IMG/VR virus record: IMGVR_UViG_3300025168_000898
Location: 1 to 20,230 of that record
Reading direction: 5' to 3' (one strand)
From: a virus
DNA length: 20,230 bases
Of this stretch, positions 6,736 through 12,546 are shown piece by piece. The translations under genes were made by a program, and so were the position numbers. The notes beneath the pieces are model-generated. The model worked only from the letters and a program-made list of their open reading frames with translations. It was not told where the DNA came from and ran no database searches. Numbering within the stretch: position 1 is the stretch's first letter; each line of letters starts with the position of its first letter.

Positions 6736-7444
6736 CAGGTACAGATTAAAACCCCACGAGGTAGCTGCTTTACAGAAGTTGCGAGAAACTGAAACTAGGA
6801 ACATCTTAGTCATAGGCGACCTGCACGAACCATTCTGTTTAGACGGCTACCTTGATTGGTGTTTAGAACAGTACGAAACTTTTAACTGTAATCAAGTCGT
6901 TTTTATAGGGGACATCCTTGATAATCACGCCTTTAGCTACCACGAGCCTGATCCTGATGGAATGTCAGCAGGGGATGAATTAGAAAAATCAATTAAAAGA
7001 GTTTCTGAATGGTATAAGGCTTTTCCTTATGCAGATGTTTGTATTGGCAATCACGATAGAATGGCTGCAAGAAAAGGTATGTCAGGTGGTATTCCTTCTG
7101 TTTGGATTAAGTCTTATAATGAAGTTTTGGGAACTCCTAATTGGAATTGGGTAGAATCAGTAGTTTATGATGACGTACTGTATGAACACGGGGAAGGAGG
7201 TCAGGCAGCTGCTAAGTCTAAGAATAACTTAATGTCCTCAGTTTGTGGTCATACTCATACTTTAGCTTATGTACAATGGTTTTGCGGTAAGAAATACAGA
7301 GTATTTGGAATGCAGGTCGGATGTGGTGTGGACTGCACCACTTATGCAGCAGCATACGCTAAGAACTTTAAGAAGCAATCAATCGGCTGCTCAGTCGTTT
7401 TGAATAATGGTACACTACCAATAAATCTTTTAATGCCTTTGTAA
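6722..7444 (+). CDS. Calcineurin-like metallophosphoesterase
   Basis: A 240-residue protein with the full metallophosphoesterase set: GDLHEP (32-37), GDILDNH (63-69), GNHDR (109-113), EHGEGG (155-160) and GHTH (176-179). These give the two-metal site (Asp, His, Asn residues) that hydrolyses phosphate esters. The substrate cannot be read from sequence; phage members have been linked to nucleic-acid ends, cyclic or modified nucleotides and protein phosphates. Translation probably starts at the GTG at 6722, inside the end of the previous gene; no ATG occurs before the first catalytic motif. The stop shares a base with the 25-residue membrane peptide (TAATG). Its place at the end of the late block is odd for a DNA-metabolism enzyme. 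Confidence 0.82.
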   Translation: MEKSNRYRLKPHEVAALQKLRETETRNILVIGDLHEPFCLDGYLDWCLEQYETFNCNQVVFIGDILDNHAFSYHEPDPDGMSAGDELEKSIKRVSEWYKAFPYADVCIGNHDRMAARKGMSGGIPSVWIKSYNEVLGTPNWNWVESVVYDDVLYEHGEGGQAAAKSKNNLMSSVCGHTHTLAYVQWFCGKKYRVFGMQVGCGVDCTTYAAAYAKNFKKQSIGCSVVLNNGTLPINLLMPL

Positions 7445-7521
7445 TGGAGGAGAACGCTGGACTTAGAATATTCTTAATATATATACTTATTCTCTTAGTA
7501 CTCCTAATTATTGCTTTGTAG
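7444..7521 (+). CDS. 25-residue membrane peptide
   Basis: The ATG overlaps the phosphoesterase stop by one base. The peptide MEENAGLRIFLIYILILLV followed by LLIIAL is a short acidic head and a single unbroken membrane helix of about 17 residues that runs to the C-terminus. This form matches tiny phage membrane peptides, some of which act in lysis or inhibit host enzymes. No family can be named. It is the last gene before the non-coding promoter region. The coupled start and clean helix make translation likely. Confidence 0.5.
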   Translation: MEENAGLRIFLIYILILLVLLIIAL

Positions 7522-7533
7522 CACCCCCGTATA

Positions 7534-7561
7534 GCCGTTTTAGGCACTTTCTTTTCTTTTT
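7534..7561 (+). terminator. Weak possible terminator of the late genes
   Basis: GCC (7534-7536) can pair with GGC (7543-7545) around a six-base loop, and a pyrimidine-rich tract, CACTTTCTTTTCTTTTT, follows. The stem is only 3 bp, so this is a weak candidate, suggested mainly by the T-rich tract and the change from late to early genes. Confidence 0.25.
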
Positions 7562-7620
7562 GACCCCTATATACTAGACAGCACCCAAAGTCTTTCCCTG
7601 AGTCAATACCTAATTGTTAA

Positions 7621-7628
7621 TAACTTTG
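7621..7628 (+). promoter_or_regulatory. Promoter -7 box TAACTTTG
   Basis: TAACTTTG fits the Bacteroidota -7 consensus TAnnTTTG exactly. AATTGTT lies just before it (7612-7618). A CTG about 20 bases upstream (7598-7600) is the best available -33 element but is imperfect. It would serve the early genes from 7719, about 90 bases downstream. Confidence 0.5.
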
Positions 7629-7648
7629 TAAGTAATTCTGTTTATAAC

Positions 7649-7679
7649 TCTGTTAATTCAAATAATTGTTGTATATTTG
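7649..7679 (+). promoter_or_regulatory. Main early promoter, -7 box TATATTTG
   Basis: TATATTTG (7672-7679) fits TAnnTTTG; a -33-like TCTG (7649-7652) lies 19 bases upstream, the usual spacing. AATTGTT precedes the box here too (7664-7670). The same TCTG is the end of another box-like sequence, TAACTCTG (7645-7652). The leader to the ATG at 7719 would be about 35 bases. Confidence 0.65.
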
Positions 7680-7718
7680 TACCATAATTAAAACGAATAT
7701 AAATTAAAGAACAAGAAA

Positions 7719-7952
7719 ATGGAAAAGTTAATCAAATTAGAAAGTGTAGGTAGTTTCTACAACAAACAAACAGGATGTGTTTATCCAATTATTACATTCC
7801 AAAGCGGTGGTTGTTCAGGAATAAGTTATAAAAATGATAAACCTGACTTAAAAATGGGAATGAAAATATCTGAATGTTCAGAAGAATTTATTGAAAGTTT
7901 GGACAAACAAGATTACAGAAAAATTGAAAAGATACACTTTTTAAAATATTAG
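7719..7952 (+). CDS. Early protein, unknown
   Basis: A 77-residue protein, the first gene after the early promoters, and so probably among the first made after infection. It starts MEKLIKLESVGSFYNKQTG, has a Cys-containing middle (CVYPIITFQSGGCSG) and ends EKIHFLKY. No signal peptide, membrane helix or known motif is visible. First genes of phage early operons often encode inhibitors of host functions, but nothing here shows that. The leader before the ATG is A-rich (AAAGAACAAGAAA). Confidence 0.6.
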   Translation: MEKLIKLESVGSFYNKQTGCVYPIITFQSGGCSGISYKNDKPDLKMGMKISECSEEFIESLDKQDYRKIEKIHFLKY

Positions 7953-8001
7953 AACAATAATAGCATAAAATTCCTTTGCGACTAATATAGGTAATAAGAA
8001 T

Positions 8002-8214
8002 ATGAAAGAGTTTAAAATGAAAGAAGCAATTACACACGAAGAAGCTATTATTAGCTTATTAGATGTGCAAAAGAACAAACCTGAATTATTACCAAAGTTG
8101 ATAAAGTTTGATGAAGAAGAACTTAAGGCTTTGGATTTTTCAGAAATAAGAGATTTATTTATTCACGTCAAAAGAATGTATTATAATTCTATTGATTGGA
8201 CAAAGAAATTTTAA
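8002..8214 (+). CDS. Small unknown early protein
   Basis: A 70-residue, acidic, probably helical protein: MKEFKMKEAITHEEAII, LLDVQKNKPELLPKLIKFDEEELKALDF and a Tyr/Trp-containing end VKRMYYNSIDWTKKF. No motif recognised. A second in-frame ATG occurs six codons later. Its stop lies one base before the ATG of the next gene, so they form an operon. Confidence 0.5.
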   Translation: MKEFKMKEAITHEEAIISLLDVQKNKPELLPKLIKFDEEELKALDFSEIRDLFIHVKRMYYNSIDWTKKF

Positions 8215-8215
8215 G

Positions 8216-8506
8216 ATGGATATACAAGACGCTGAATATCAAGAGTGGTTTAATGAACCTCAGATTGACCATTGGTCTAAGAAACCTTTAGATAATAAAA
8301 AAGTCCTTTGCGAATATTGGGCTTTAAAAAATGATCCTGATGTAAAAGTCATAGGTACGGAATTACAATGCTCTAATCTATTTACTAAGATGCTTAAAGA
8401 AGAAGGGTGGCAAATAAGACTAGACTACAAAGATGAACTACTGCCTGAATACCTTGAGGCATATAAAGACAATAACAAGAAACCAATAATAATAAATTTA
8501 AAATAA
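8216..8506 (+). CDS. Unknown early protein
   Basis: A 96-residue protein from the ATG at 8216; the frame extends upstream to a TTG at 8192, but that would overlap the previous gene and adds only eight residues. It starts MDIQDAEYQEWFNEPQIDHW, has LCEYWALKNDPDVKVIGTEL and ends KDNNKKPIIINLK. Aromatic-rich and acidic in the first half. No known family. The stop overlaps the next ATG (TAATG), indicating coupled translation. Confidence 0.55.
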   Translation: MDIQDAEYQEWFNEPQIDHWSKKPLDNKKVLCEYWALKNDPDVKVIGTELQCSNLFTKMLKEEGWQIRLDYKDELLPEYLEAYKDNNKKPIIINLK

Positions 8507-8763
8507 TGGGAATAAGACAAGAACTAGAGGATAAAATAGATGATTTGGAATTGCAATTAAAACCAGATGAACTAATACACAAAAGAATGAATGATATTAA
8601 TACATTCCAAGCACACGAAAATGAAGTTTATTTAAGAGGAACAGATGAATATGGAAAGGACTTTCAGATCTGTTTTGACTCTTATAACTTCTTAGAATGG
8701 ATTGATACAGAACACCTGAAGTACATTAAGAAACAATTAATCAAACACATCAAGTCAAGATAA
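8506..8763 (+). CDS. Unknown early protein
   Basis: An 85-residue protein: an N-terminal helical charged stretch (GIRQELEDKIDDLELQLKPDEL), a middle VYLRGTDEYGKDFQICFDSYNFLEWID and a basic end YIKKQLIKHIKSR. The middle could form a small beta sheet. No family recognised. It is the last of four small genes before the next promoter and overlaps the gene before by one base. Confidence 0.5.
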   Translation: MGIRQELEDKIDDLELQLKPDELIHKRMNDINTFQAHENEVYLRGTDEYGKDFQICFDSYNFLEWIDTEHLKYIKKQLIKHIKSR

Positions 8764-8778
8764 GTTGATAAGTTTGTT

Positions 8779-8786
8779 TATATTTG
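8779..8786 (+). promoter_or_regulatory. Promoter -7 box TATATTTG before the recombination genes
   Basis: TATATTTG matches the Bacteroidota -7 consensus and lies 15 bases after the stop of the previous gene and 52 bases before the ERF gene. No good -33 element is seen at 19-21 bases upstream. The transcript would begin near 8791, right at a GGG...CCC hairpin. Confidence 0.5.
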
Positions 8787-8792
8787 CAAAAC

Positions 8793-8821
8793 AGGGAAAG
8801 CCGAAGCCCTTTTAAGTAGGC
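8793..8821 (+). ncRNA. Possible pseudoknot in the ERF mRNA leader
   Basis: AGGG (8793-8796) can pair with CCCT (8807-8810), and GCC in the loop (8800-8802) can pair with GGC (8819-8821) downstream, which would make a small H-type pseudoknot just after the predicted transcript start and 16 bases before the ATG. The stems are short (4 and 3 bp), so this is only a candidate leader element. Confidence 0.3.
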
Positions 8822-8837
8822 ACAAAAAAAAGAATAT

Positions 8838-9389
8838 ATGAAAACAGAAGAAAAGATAGACTATTTAATAGCTATCCAAAGTGAGCTTAAAGCTCCAAAG
8901 AATCAATTCAACAGTTTTGGAAAATACAAGTACAGAAGTGCTGAAGATATACTAGAAGCTGTAAAGCCATTACTAAAGAAGTACAACTGTTATTTAACTA
9001 TTACAGAAACAACTTCAGAGATTGCAGGGTACTTAGTGTTAAATTCTAAAGTATCAATCTCAGATGGTGAAACCAATATGTCTGTAGAAGCACAAGCAGG
9101 TATTAATCCTGAAAGGAAAGGAATGGATATTGCTCAGAGCTTTGGATCAAGTAGCTCTTATGCTAAGAAGTATGCTTTAGGAAACCTATTTTTATTAGAT
9201 GACACTAAAGATGCTGATACTAATAGAGTAAACGAACCTATTGCTAAGAAAGAAAAACTAGATGAAGTGAAGTTTAAGGCTATGCTAAAGGCATTAGAAG
9301 AAGGTAAAGCTGAAGCAGTAAAAGAAAAGCTCCCTAACTATATATTATCAAAAAGTCAAGAAGGAATTATTAATCAATTAATTAAATAA
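8838..9389 (+). CDS. erf: ERF family single-strand annealing recombinase
   Basis: A 183-residue protein with the ERF pattern: IQSELKAPKNQFNSFGKYKYRSAEDILEAVKPLL (about 13-46), a beta-rich middle, then QSFGSSSSYAKKYALGNLFLLDDTKDAD (about 100-127). ERF proteins are ring-forming annealing proteins that pair complementary single strands during phage recombination and recombination-dependent replication. The C-terminal 50 residues are charged and variable, as usual. Slightly shorter than many ERF proteins (about 200). It is first in an operon with a small coiled-coil protein and an ssDNA-binding-like protein, which fits recombination. It has its own TATATTTG promoter. Confidence 0.85.
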   Translation: MKTEEKIDYLIAIQSELKAPKNQFNSFGKYKYRSAEDILEAVKPLLKKYNCYLTITETTSEIAGYLVLNSKVSISDGETNMSVEAQAGINPERKGMDIAQSFGSSSSYAKKYALGNLFLLDDTKDADTNRVNEPIAKKEKLDEVKFKAMLKALEEGKAEAVKEKLPNYILSKSQEGIINQLIK

Positions 9390-9390
9390 A

Positions 9391-9555
9391 ATGGTAAAGA
9401 AAAAAGTAAAAAAAGAAAATACCGACTTAGCAAGGCTAAAGGTCTTGCAGGACAGGTTAAAAGAAATTCAGGATAAATGGTCAGCTATGACACCTGAAGA
9501 ACAAAAAACTGTAGCAGAAGCAAAAACAGAAATTAATCAAATAAAAAATAAATAA
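9391..9555 (+). CDS. 54-residue coiled-coil protein
   Basis: A short frame one base after the ERF stop, with a basic start (MVKKKVKKEN) and a heptad-like helix TDLARLKVLQDRLKEIQDKW (about 11-30), then TPEEQKTVAEAKTEINQIK. All of it looks helical, probably forming a coiled coil. It is followed by the DUF3127 gene after one base, with a TAAATAAAATG junction on both sides, so it is translated as part of the operon. It may be an accessory of the recombination proteins; no family recognised. Confidence 0.6.
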   Translation: MVKKKVKKENTDLARLKVLQDRLKEIQDKWSAMTPEEQKTVAEAKTEINQIKNK

Positions 9556-9556
9556 A

Positions 9557-9865
9557 ATGAATATTATTGGAAAGCTAGTAAAGAAACTAGAAAGAGAAAC
9601 AGGAGTAAGTAAGGCAGGAAAGACTTGGGAAAAGCAATCTATCCTTGTAGAACAAAATGCAGAATATAATAAAGAAGTTGCCATAAGTTTCTTTGGCGAT
9701 AAGATCAAGAGCCTTAGAGATATTGAAGTTGGCTCTGATGTAAATGTTTCAATTAACTTATCCTCAAGGGAGTACAACGGCAAATACTTTCACAACATAG
9801 ATGGTTGGCTTATTGCTAAACTAGGCGAAGAAACAGTTGGGGAAACTCCTGATGATTTATTCTAA
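9557..9865 (+). CDS. DUF3127 ssDNA-binding-like protein
   Basis: A 102-residue protein with the DUF3127 pattern: IIGKLVKKLERETGVSKAGKTWEKQSILVE (about 3-32), VAISFFGDKIKSL, then VNVSINLSSREYNGKYFHNIDGWLI (about 62-86). The beta-strand pattern with W and aromatic residues suggests an OB fold, and the end ETPDDLF resembles the acidic C-terminal tail (DDxPF) by which SSB proteins recruit partners. This strongly suggests a single-stranded-DNA-binding protein for phage replication and recombination, next to ERF. DUF3127 is largely confined to Bacteroidota and their phages. The stop overlaps the next ATG by one base. Confidence 0.78.
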   Translation: MNIIGKLVKKLERETGVSKAGKTWEKQSILVEQNAEYNKEVAISFFGDKIKSLRDIEVGSDVNVSINLSSREYNGKYFHNIDGWLIAKLGEETVGETPDDLF

Positions 9866-10374
9866 TGACAGCAGAAGATAACTTTAAAAACCTATGCAAC
9901 CTCACTACTAGAGTTTTGGGGTTGCCTGATGGTTCTCTTGCTTTAAACACTAGAAGAAGTGAAGTGCAAATCCCAAGAAGTGTAGCTAGTGTTATTGCTA
10001 TAATGGAAGATGAGACCCACCCCTTAGTGATAGCTAAAGTAATTAAACGAAATAGATGTTCCGTTTACCATTATCGAGACACTCACAAATATAACTATGC
10101 AAATAAGGAAAAATACAGAAATACTTTTAATAAGATTTATAGGTCATATAAAGATCTAGAGGGTGCTAAAGATTTCTTTTTGGATGGTGATTTTATGAAA
10201 AGCTATTTGCTTAAAAATGGAGTAAAAGAAGCTAAAGAATCAAATGTATTGTTAGAGGTAAATAGTGATAAAGTAAAATGTATAATAAAAACTTCTTACT
10301 TTGACTACACTAATCAATTAGAAAATATTAATTTAGCCCTCAAGAATTATCACTATACAGTTAAGATTATATGA
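9865..10374 (+). CDS. DnaA domain IV-like DNA-binding protein
   Basis: A 169-residue protein. Its N-terminal 90 residues recall the DNA-binding domain IV of DnaA: TRRSEVQIPRSVASVIAIM (about 29-47; DnaA has 'R..ei..aR.ia.yl'), IAKVIKRNRCSVYHYRDTH (about 56-74; DnaA 'IG..f..RdHsTV.hA...'), then a helix NKIYRSYKDLE. The C-terminal part (about 95-169) is not recognised. Such proteins in phages are thought to recognise the origin. It overlaps the winged-helix initiator by four bases (ATGA), so the two would be made together and could cooperate at the phage origin. The likeness to DnaA is by eye and moderate. Confidence 0.5.
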   Translation: MTAEDNFKNLCNLTTRVLGLPDGSLALNTRRSEVQIPRSVASVIAIMEDETHPLVIAKVIKRNRCSVYHYRDTHKYNYANKEKYRNTFNKIYRSYKDLEGAKDFFLDGDFMKSYLLKNGVKEAKESNVLLEVNSDKVKCIIKTSYFDYTNQLENINLALKNYHYTVKII

Positions 10375-10988
10375 AACACCTTCTAAGTAGTACCGCTTTT
10401 ATAGTATTAAACAAAGAATTGGCAAAGCGAGTAGGATTAAAAGAAGCAGTCCTACTTGCTGACCTAATTTCAAAAGAAGAATACTTTATAGCAAATGGTA
10501 TGACTGATGGGTGGTTTTTTAATACTGAAGCTAACATAGAGAAAGATACTACACTAACCCCTTATCAGCAAAGAAAGTGCCTTACAACGCTTAAAAAGGA
10601 AGGACTTATAGAAGTTAAGCGCAAAGGAATACCTGCTAAACAATACTTTAAAATAAATGAACAACTAGTTATTAAGTTTCTAAACAACTTGAAAGGAAGT
10701 AACTCGACAACTATTAATAAGAATAAAGAAATAAGAATAATAAATAAATACTTTAATAAGCCCACTATTTTAGATGTTGAAAATTATTGTAAAGAACGAA
10801 AGAATAATATAGATGCAGAGGCTTTTATAAGTTTCTACGAATCTAAGGGTTGGATGATTGGTAAAAACAAAATGAAGGATTGGAAACAAGCTATAATTAC
10901 TTGGGAAAAAAGAAATTATAAGAAGCCTACAATGTCAAAGCTAGATGCACAAATAAATGCTTGGCAAGAAGCAAAGAAACTATTATGA
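10371..10988 (+). CDS. Replication initiator, winged-helix (replisome organiser-like)
   Basis: A 205-residue protein. Residues 1-100 form a winged helix typical of phage replication initiators: LNKELAKRVGLKEAVLLADLISKEEYF (about 13-39), GWFFNTEANIEKDTTLTPYQQRKCLTTLKKEGLIEVKRKGIPAKQYFKIN (about 47-96). A basic, Asn-rich linker follows, then a C-terminal domain: PTILDVENYCKERKNNIDAEAFISFYESKGWMIGKNKMKDWKQAIITWEKRN (about 130-181), resembling the DnaD/replisome-organiser end that loads the helicase. It would bind the origin and recruit the host helicase. ATGA overlaps join it to the genes before and after. Confidence 0.72.
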   Translation: MKHLLSSTAFIVLNKELAKRVGLKEAVLLADLISKEEYFIANGMTDGWFFNTEANIEKDTTLTPYQQRKCLTTLKKEGLIEVKRKGIPAKQYFKINEQLVIKFLNNLKGSNSTTINKNKEIRIINKYFNKPTILDVENYCKERKNNIDAEAFISFYESKGWMIGKNKMKDWKQAIITWEKRNYKKPTMSKLDAQINAWQEAKKLL

Positions 10989-11104
10989 AAACAATAATAA
11001 CTATTTTTATTTTTTTAATTTTGTCAAGTTGTTGCATACAAAAACAAGTTGATGATACAGAACAGATTTGGATAGGGAATAATAAAGAAACATTTTACGA
11101 ATGA
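10985..11104 (+). CDS. 39-residue lipoprotein
   Basis: A tiny gene that overlaps its neighbours by four bases on each side (ATGA). The peptide has a complete lipoprotein signal: MKT, the hydrophobic core IITIFIFLI and the lipobox LSSC, with Cys16 as the lipid-modified residue. The mature peptide would have only 24 residues, CCIQKQVDDTEQIWIGNNK and a short end, reaching the periplasm or outer membrane. Being set among replication genes it would be made early. Small early lipoproteins of other phages, such as Llp of T5, block the receptor against superinfection; that role is inferred here, not shown. Confidence 0.68.
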   Translation: MKTIITIFIFLILSSCCIQKQVDDTEQIWIGNNKETFYE

Positions 11105-11469
11105 AAGCATTAAAACAAGAAAACTTAGAAGAATTAAAAGGAAAGGTATTAGACTTAATAGCTAAGACCTCAGTAGAAATAGGACAGAAGCCTGATCCTC
11201 AAACTATGGCTAGTCTTAGTAAGATATTTGCACAAGATTTAATACAAGAAAAGAGGTTCGGAAATATGACCTTTAATCAAATTGAAGATGCCTTTGGACT
11301 TGGTGTAAGATTTAGCAAAGAAGAACCCTTTTTAAATATCAGAACTTTTTATCGTTGGGCTTATGCCCATAAGAAAGTAATAGACAATGCTTACTATGAA
11401 GTTCACACTCTCGGAAAACCAAAACAAGAAACCTTATATTATCAAGAACCCTTAAAACAAATAAGATGA
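11101..11469 (+). CDS. Unknown protein of the replication operon
   Basis: A 122-residue, mainly helical protein: MKALKQENLEELKGKVLDLIAKTS, then DPQTMASLSKIFAQDLIQEKRFGNMTFNQIEDAFGLGVRFSKEEPF (about 32-77) and NIRTFYRWAYAHKKVID. The 'qDL...kRFgnmtf.qI..aF..GvR' pattern recurs in Bacteroidota phages beside initiator genes. Position just after the winged-helix initiator suggests a helicase loader or another replication helper, but there is no Walker motif and no proof. It starts in an ATGA overlap. Confidence 0.55.
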   Translation: MKALKQENLEELKGKVLDLIAKTSVEIGQKPDPQTMASLSKIFAQDLIQEKRFGNMTFNQIEDAFGLGVRFSKEEPFLNIRTFYRWAYAHKKVIDNAYYEVHTLGKPKQETLYYQEPLKQIR

Positions 11470-11774
11470 AAACAAAAGAAATAATTAAACAACTTTTAAC
11501 TAAGTACCCAAACTTAAAAGATAATGACAATAAGCTAATAGCAAACTATTGGAATTTAGAATTAAAGAATAAAAATATAGATATAACTATAATGACTGCT
11601 TCAGAATTATTAAGTATGTATGCACAAAGCCAATTAACTAATGCAGAAACAATAAGGAGAATGAGAGCAAAGCTACAAGAAGATGTACCATCATTAAGGG
11701 GTAGAGCTTATGAATTAAGAAAAGGAACTATTCAGGATAAATGGCGTAAAGACTTAGGCTATGAAAACAATTAG
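11466..11774 (+). CDS. Unknown protein before ninG
   Basis: A 102-residue protein: helical start TKEIIKQLLTKYPNLKDNDNKLIANYW, middle LLSMYAQSQLTNAETIRRMRAKLQEDVPSLRGRAYELRKG (about 48-87) and a basic end. The 'R.R.klQe..PsLRG..Y..R' pattern is found in many phages just before nuclease or regulatory genes, with no established function that I know of. The end overlaps the NinG gene by 14 bases; the start overlaps the previous gene by four. Confidence 0.55.
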   Translation: MKTKEIIKQLLTKYPNLKDNDNKLIANYWNLELKNKNIDITIMTASELLSMYAQSQLTNAETIRRMRAKLQEDVPSLRGRAYELRKGTIQDKWRKDLGYENN

Positions 11775-12168
11775 CAAACTTAAAAAAGAACTAGACAAAT
11801 GTTTTAGTCTTTTCATAAGACTCAGAGAGGCTACTGATGAGGGGCTCGTACAATGCTTTACTTGTGGCAAGGTTAGTCATTACAAATCAGGAATGCAAAA
11901 CGGCCATTTTCAAAGCAGGAAGCACTTAGCTACAAGATGGAATCAAGAAAATTGCCAAGTCCAATGTGTTGGCTGTAATATGTTTAAGTCAGGAGAACAA
12001 TATAAATTCTCAATAGCTTTAGATGGTAAGTATGGTGAAGGAACTGCTGAAGAATTAGAGCTTTTAGCTAGAACAATTATGAAAGTTAGCCGTATAGATT
12101 ATGAAGATAAAATAAGTTATTACAAAGATCTTGTTGAAAAGTTAAAAAAAGAAAAAGGAATAGAGTAA
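11761..12168 (+). CDS. ninG: NinG/Rap-like recombination nuclease
   Basis: A 135-residue protein with the NinG layout: LDKCFSLFIRLREA (11-24), CFTCGK (32-37), the HNH-like core MQNGHFQSRKHLATRWNQENCQVQC (45-69) and VGCNMFKSGEQYKFSIAL (70-87). Cys32, Cys35, Cys65/Cys69 and Cys72 would bind zinc, with His49 as the catalytic base. In lambda, NinG (Rap) cuts branched DNA such as Holliday junctions during recombination. Shorter than lambda NinG (204 residues) because the N-terminal region is missing, as in many Bacteroidota phages. It fits the ERF/DUF3127 recombination set. Confidence 0.85.
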   Translation: MKTISKLKKELDKCFSLFIRLREATDEGLVQCFTCGKVSHYKSGMQNGHFQSRKHLATRWNQENCQVQCVGCNMFKSGEQYKFSIALDGKYGEGTAEELELLARTIMKVSRIDYEDKISYYKDLVEKLKKEKGIE

Positions 12169-12177
12169 ATATTTTTC

Positions 12178-12185
12178 TAACTTTG
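12178..12185 (+). promoter_or_regulatory. Promoter-like -7 box TAACTTTG before 12190
   Basis: TAACTTTG fits the Bacteroidota -7 consensus and is the same sequence as the box at 7621. It ends only four bases before the ATG at 12190, so a transcript would start at or near the start codon. No -33 element is seen at the right distance. Confidence 0.35.
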
Positions 12186-12189
12186 GAAA

Positions 12190-12546
12190 ATGACAAAGCC
12201 AATCTATGCAAGTGAAGAACACAAAATTATAATTGAATCCTATATAATAATGTGCCAAGAGTTTGCAAAAGATGTGAGTTCAAAAAATAGATACTATAAT
12301 TACTTAGATGTAGTAGAAACTATCGTGGAATATTCAAATAATTATGGTGCTGGAACTAGAGAAAATAATTGGTACGACTGGCTAATGATAATACCAATTA
12401 ATATGTCAGTCGTTACAAATGGGTTTTTTGCAGGATTAGAAACGAATAAAAACAGAGCAGTTATACGAGCATATAAAACAGTCCTGAATGAAATGGTAAG
12501 CGAAGTGGTAGATAAGATAGATAACCTAGAAGAACCAAGTGAATAA
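12190..12546 (+). CDS. Unknown protein before the sigma-like gene
   Basis: A 118-residue acidic, helical protein: EEHKIIIESYIIMCQEFAKD, RYYNYLDVVETIVEYSNNYGAGTRENNWYDWLMIIP (about 37-72), then a helix TNKNRAVIRAYKTVLNEMVSEVVDKIDNL. No signal peptide; the hydrophobic MIIPINMSVVTNGFFAGL stretch (about 68-85) is interrupted and probably not a membrane helix. No family recognised. It follows a TAACTTTG box almost directly and overlaps the GTG start of the sigma-like gene by eight bases. Confidence 0.5.
   Translation: MTKPIYASEEHKIIIESYIIMCQEFAKDVSSKNRYYNYLDVVETIVEYSNNYGAGTRENNWYDWLMIIPINMSVVTNGFFAGLETNKNRAVIRAYKTVLNEMVSEVVDKIDNLEEPSE

Larger units (their letters stand above)
7522..7718 (+). promoter_or_regulatory. 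Non-coding region with early promoters
   Basis: These 197 bases hold no gene. The left part has C-rich stretches (GCACCCCCG, GACCCC, AGCACCC) and a T-rich tract; the right part holds two good and one weaker TAnnTTTG boxes. It separates the lysis/late genes from the early and middle genes and would be the start point of early transcription. Confidence 0.6.

Noticed and set aside
7971-7978. TTCCTTTG as a promoter box before the gene at 8002
   Set aside because: It lacks the TA of the -7 consensus and has no -33 element at the right distance.
8192-8215. TTG-started extension of the gene at 8216
   Set aside because: It overlaps the previous gene and adds only eight residues; the ATG at 8216 is one base after that gene's stop, the usual arrangement here.
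8793-8821. PreQ1-type riboswitch in the ERF leader
   Set aside because: The stem-loop sizes and the conserved bases that I remember for preQ1 riboswitches are not present, and the gene is not linked to queuosine.
9481-9783. Minus-strand frame of 100 codons
   Set aside because: It covers the DUF3127 gene and the 54-residue coiled-coil gene, both clearly coding on the + strand; the Phe/Cys/Ser-rich protein looks like a mirror of Lys/Glu-rich codons.
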